Assembly (NCBI RefSeq): GCF_009905375.1
Contig: NC_133653.1
Coordinates: forward strand, 69,450,920 to 69,514,919
DNA: 64,000 bases
Source: Apium graveolens
Taxonomy: Eukaryota > Streptophyta > Magnoliopsida > Apiales > Apiaceae
Direction: 5' to 3'
Part shown: piece by piece, positions 60,631-64,000 of the stretch
Numbering within the stretch: the stretch's first letter is position 1
Layout of the letters: every line of letters starts with the position of its first letter
Position numbers and translations under genes: made by a program
Notes under the pieces: model-generated
What the model was told of the DNA's origin: nothing
The model's input: only the letters and a program-made list of their open reading frames with translations
The model's database searches: none

Positions 60631-60637
60631 ATTTATA
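60631..60637 (-). promoter_or_regulatory. TATA box before the SIRE-B third ORF
   Basis: Minus strand TATAAAT followed by ACCCAGACATCTC, matching the SIRE-P box. It lies 134 bp before the ATG at 60497. Confidence 0.55.
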
Positions 60638-60639
60638 GT

Positions 60640-61080
60640 GTAGAGTTGTGACTTATCGATAATAGAATAATGAACGGTTAAAAAGTTTTGAAGAGAAGTC
60701 ACATGGCTTATAGAGATCCCATGTCGAGATGTCAATTTCTTGACTCTTATCGAGAACTAGATAGTGACATATCGATATATTGTGCAAATACCCAGTTTAT
60801 CCTTTTAAACTGATTTATTCCAATTTATATTGAAAATACAACATTATATTAGAATTGATTTTATATCAAAAGTATTTTACTAAAATAATTTATTGAATTA
60901 AATTATTCCAGTTCTGAGTTATCGAGAAGTATAAAATTGAATCGTAGAGAACTCCATATCGACAAGTATATCGACATCTCTATATTGCTTATCGAGAAGT
61001 CATGAAAAAGACTTATCAAGAAGTCTATTGAGAAGTCATAAAAGACTTATCGAGAACTTAGTTCTCTACCTAATTTTATA
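60640..61080 (-). promoter_or_regulatory. Repeat cluster upstream of the SIRE-B third ORF
   Basis: About ten TTATCGA(T/G)AAGTC-like words, in both orientations, between RNase H and the TATA box. Equivalent to 14100-14610 of SIRE-P. Regulatory role inferred. Confidence 0.5.
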
Positions 61081-61293
61081 TTAAATTGATTATGTCTTAT
61101 ATTAGTTTCACATATCAACAATGTGAATTAATATTAAGACAATTTTTCTTAGAATTAGAAAAATTCCAAGTTAGATTTATTTTTTAGAATAAATATACAG
61201 AAAATTGTGAAATATTTATAAATCATATTCTAGTTAATTCCTAATTAAATTAAATTTGTAGTGATTCATTAAGAATTAATCTGCTACAACAAA

Positions 61294-61763
61294 TTAGTTG
61301 AGTTTTTGCCTTAGGATGAAGAATTTATTATTACCAATTTCACTTACAAGCCTTGTGAAAGTTACTTCATCCAAAGGTTTAATGAAAATGTCAGCTAAAC
61401 GTTTTTCTGTTAGAACAAATGTTAGCTCAATGGTACCATTTGCAGCATATTCTCTAATAAAACAGTACCTTACATCAATGTGCTTAGTCCTAGAATGATT
61501 CACATGATTAGCAATAATGGATATTGCACTAGTGTTGTCACACATGATAGGAATTTTTTGTAACACTAGACCATAATCCATTAGTTGATTTCTAATCCAA
61601 AGCACTTTAGCACAATAACTTCCCGTAGCTATGTATTCAGCCTCAGCTGTGGAAGTTGACACAGATTGTTGCTTCTTACTATACCATGACACAAGTCCTT
61701 AACCAAGGAATTGACAGGTTCCACTTGTACTCTTTCTGTCTACCCTGCATCCAACAAAATTTG
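61294..61763 (-). pseudogene. SIRE-B RNase H (end of pol)
   Basis: Minus strand from 61763. Reads FVGCRVDRKSTSGTCQFLG, a TAA at about 61699 where SIRE-P has the Gln of FLGQRLVSW, then SWYSKKQQSVSTSTAEAEYI, CDNTSAISIIANHVNHSRTK and the usual end RLADIFIKPLDEVTF to RQKLN*. All Ty1 RNase H blocks in this part are present and better preserved than in SIRE-P, which has a small deletion at the CDNTS region. It is cut at 61763 by ATH-2. Confidence 0.88.
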
Positions 61764-62735
61764 TGATAAGTGGCATTTTATACCACTTAGAACGTCTTAT
61801 AATAGCTTAAATTGATGTCTTGAAATCAAGTATTTTGTGTATTTGATCCGTTTTTCTAGTGTTTGTGCATTTCAGGGTATTATTTGCATTTTTGGAGAGA
61901 TTTCATCAAGATTAAGCCTTGGCATGTGTTTGGCATTGCAAGTAGGAAGATGGGAGCAGAATGCAGCAAAGAACGGGAGCAAAAACAGAGCATTTTCCAG
62001 AAGGGGTCTGAGCGCCCTCTCAGGAAAGCTGAGCGGCCGCTCAGGGACGGAAATTTAAAATAATTATTTTAGACTCCTGATTCTGTTAAGCTTCCAACTT
62101 CTGAGTTAGTTGGGTTTTATGGGACTCCTATAAAAGTAGTTTTCAGAGACGTTTCATATAGTGTTGAATCGTAGTATTAATCGAGGAGCGAGGAGATAAG
62201 GAAGAAGACCGTTTTAGCACACCACAATGAAGAGGAAGCATATTTTCATGTGATTCTTTATTTCGTTGTAACGTTGGATGCTAGTTTTCTTTACTTTGAA
62301 CCTATTTACTCTTGTGATATACTCTGGTTTAATATAAGTAGTTTTAATTATTCTCGTGTGTTATTATCATGTTTTTATATGAACCCATGATGACGATGAG
62401 TTCTATCATGGGCTAATCGTGATCATGGGGTCGTAACGGATTTACTATGGAATTCTTTAGTTAGTTATTTAATACCTTAGTGTGTGATGATTGTATGATA
62501 TCTAGTATTGGCTGTGCTTATTCATCTTATGTGCGTCGCGAACATATAAGATAGGGTGTTAATCTCTTGTGAAGCGATGGTGAATCTTGAGGTTAGAACT
62601 TGCCATGCTAGCATAGGTTCATGTATGTGTATGCATGATTACTGGGTAACTCTAACCATTTTTGAAAGGCATATGTCATAGCCTATTTGTTTATTCGAGG
62701 ATTTAACTCAACTCAAATAAGAATGTAATAAGTAA
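61764..62735 (+). repeat. ATH-2: Athila-type LTR, partial
   Basis: Begins TGATAAGTGGCATTTTATAC inside SIRE-B RNase H, the same kind of start as the ATH-1 LTR (TGATAAGTGGAATT). It keeps similarity at intervals to near 62735 (ACTCAACTCAAATAAG). Includes a 16-bp palindrome, CTGAGCGGCCGCTCAG, at 62029-62044. The last 150 bp or so of the expected LTR are missing, replaced by the COP-2 LTR; the exact right border is uncertain by some tens of bases. Confidence 0.72.
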
Positions 62736-63938
62736 ATAGTGGATCTATAGTCAGAGAGATCTCACAGAGTAACATATGTCAAAGGATTAAGTAACATTGT
62801 TCTTCTACAGACTTGATGACTTAATTCACTGGAAGAAGCTCAAGCAATTGATCAAGCCTCAGTGATATAAATCAAGATTGTGGATTTAATCAAGTGACAG
62901 AGATCTCGTCAGGGTATCAATTAATTACAAGGATTTAGTCTGAAGAAAATCAAGAGTATCAAGGTCAAGACATGAAGAAACGTCACGGAAGTTAGTCACT
63001 CATGAACCAGACAGTACATCGAGTGTCAACATTGAAGTGGTGGAATTGATTCATAATTTTCAGTGATTTTCAGAAGATATTCAGAAGAATGGTTACTGCT
63101 CAAGATCAGTATTAATTCTCTATTAATTAATTAAGTCATATAATTTAATTAAGAAAATAAATTATATCTGCAAAGATTAATTTATTGATTAATTGAATTA
63201 ATTGATTAATTAATTCAGAATTAATATTAAGGATTTTCAGAATTTAAATTGGATTAAAATCTATTTAAATTCAACAAGACAATCTGATTGTACTAATATG
63301 ACAATCGGTATGACAATTTATAGTCCTACCGAAAGTCATGCTAGTACAAACAATGGTCTTGCCGAAAGTTCTACTGGAAATTTGATAGTCCTACCGAAAG
63401 TCTTTCTAGTTCAAATGGATTGTCTTGCTGAGCTAATTGGATTGTCATTGCAGTTCATTCTATTCGGCTGTTTGATAAAAAGAAGCAGAAGCAACATAAT
63501 TCATCATTAGAGCATAGCATTGAATATCTTTCAGCAGAACATAGAACAAAAGAAACCTGCAGAGAAATTATTGCAAATTCACAGATCATTTATTTCTTGT
63601 ATTTATTGTTAAATCCAATCCACTAGAAATACTTTTCTTGTTCTTGTGTAACTATCTAGCGGATCGAAATCCCTAGAACTTAATCTCAAATCTCTTTTAG
63701 CATTTGATCTTTTTATTGCAAAAATAGAAAAAGTTCATGTCGAATTTATTCTAGATTTGTAATATTTGATTTGAGATTAATCCCTTGTAAATGATACCGT
63801 TGTTGTAACACCTTTCAAGTTTAATAATAATTTTATTTAACTTGAATTCTGTTTCACCTTTTTTATTCCTCATTTTATTCGATTAAACGGTATTGTTTGT
63901 ATTCAACCCCCCTTCTACAAACATATTGAGACCTAATA
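62736..63938 (+). repeat. COP-2: 5' LTR of a Copia element leaving the window
   Basis: The right border is given by the PBS 2 bp further on; the LTR ends TTGAGACCTAATA after a CAACCCCCCTTCTAC stretch of the kind seen in copia LTRs. The left border is only estimated, from where ATH-2 similarity ends. Three copies of GTC(C/T)T(A/G)CCGAAAGT at 63323, 63356 and 63388 form a short 32-33-bp repeat. Confidence 0.62.
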
Positions 63939-63940
63939 AT

Positions 63941-63952
63941 TGGTATCAGAGC
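63941..63952 (+). other. Primer-binding site of COP-2
   Basis: TGGTATCAGAGC, exact initiator tRNA-Met complement. The internal region continues beyond the right edge. Confidence 0.85.
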
Positions 63953-64000
63953 CTTCTGATTAACGTACAAATCAAGATCCTAGACTTTTGTGTTTCTTTC

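Larger units (their letters stand above)
55254..61763 (-). mobile_element. SIRE-B: partial Sirevirus, outermost host on the right
   Basis: Minus-strand RNase H (61294-61763), repeat and TATA module (60631-61080) and third ORF (60497 to 55254), collinear with SIRE-P. It is cut on the left by SIRE-A, inserted in the third ORF with no polypurine tract at the joint, and on the right by ATH-2, inserted in RNase H. A TRIM sits at 56407-57419. Its other parts lie outside the window. Confidence 0.85.

Noticed and set aside
61837..62063. Two overlapping small ORFs in ATH-2
   Set aside because: They lie in an LTR, lack family features and are not matched in the ATH-1 LTR.

Overview
The window is repeat-rich nuclear DNA of a flowering plant. 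It is AT-rich, and essentially every coding signature comes from plant LTR retrotransposons (Ty1/copia Sirevirus and Tork/TAR-like; Ty3/gypsy Athila and Tekay chromovirus), their solo or partial LTRs, and one TRIM. I found no convincing host gene, tRNA or rRNA. The element styles fit a eudicot with a large genome, perhaps an asterid such as Apiaceae, but the taxon is a low-confidence guess.

The layout is a nest of insertions. The outer host visible on the right is a minus-strand Sirevirus, SIRE-B (55254-61763). A second minus-strand Sirevirus, SIRE-A (pieces 1-1078, 4584-6970, 52879-55253; it continues past the left edge), sits inside its third ORF. SIRE-A is broken by a 3.5-kb gypsy-type solo LTR (1079-4583) and by a complete plus-strand Sirevirus, SIRE-P (6971-52878, target duplication TCTTT). 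SIRE-P is 46 kb long only because its third ORF was hit twice: by an Athila element on the minus strand (ATH-1, 14975-33874, GTGCA/GTGTA) and by a Tekay chromovirus on the minus strand (TEK-1, 35395-48285, TTGGG). ATH-1 in turn carries a Tork/TAR-like Copia, COP-1 (19518-27203, CTATC), in its integrase. SIRE-B also holds a tandem TRIM (56407-57419). At the right edge an Athila-type LTR (ATH-2, from 61764) interrupts SIRE-B pol and is followed by the LTR and primer-binding site of another Copia element (COP-2) that runs out of the window.

All pol genes are broken by stop codons and frameshifts; COP-1 is the closest to intact (one reading frame, four stops). Most premature stops in TEK-1, ATH-1 and COP-1 are what C-to-T change at CAG, CAA, CGA or TGG codons would give, as expected from deamination of methylated cytosine. 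LTR-pair divergence judged by eye (SIRE-P about 6%, ATH-1 about 5%, COP-1 and TEK-1 about 1-2%) agrees with the nesting order.

The most interesting biology is in the Sireviruses. Downstream of pol they carry a very long third ORF (about 1,500 codons), recognisable in two diverged copies. It is preceded by its own promoter-like module: a TATA box plus a cluster of TCGATAAGTC-type repeats resembling those in the LTR upstream region. The N-terminal part of this ORF also resembles, in layout, the post-pol ORF of the unrelated Athila element. Both points are inferences that can be tested.
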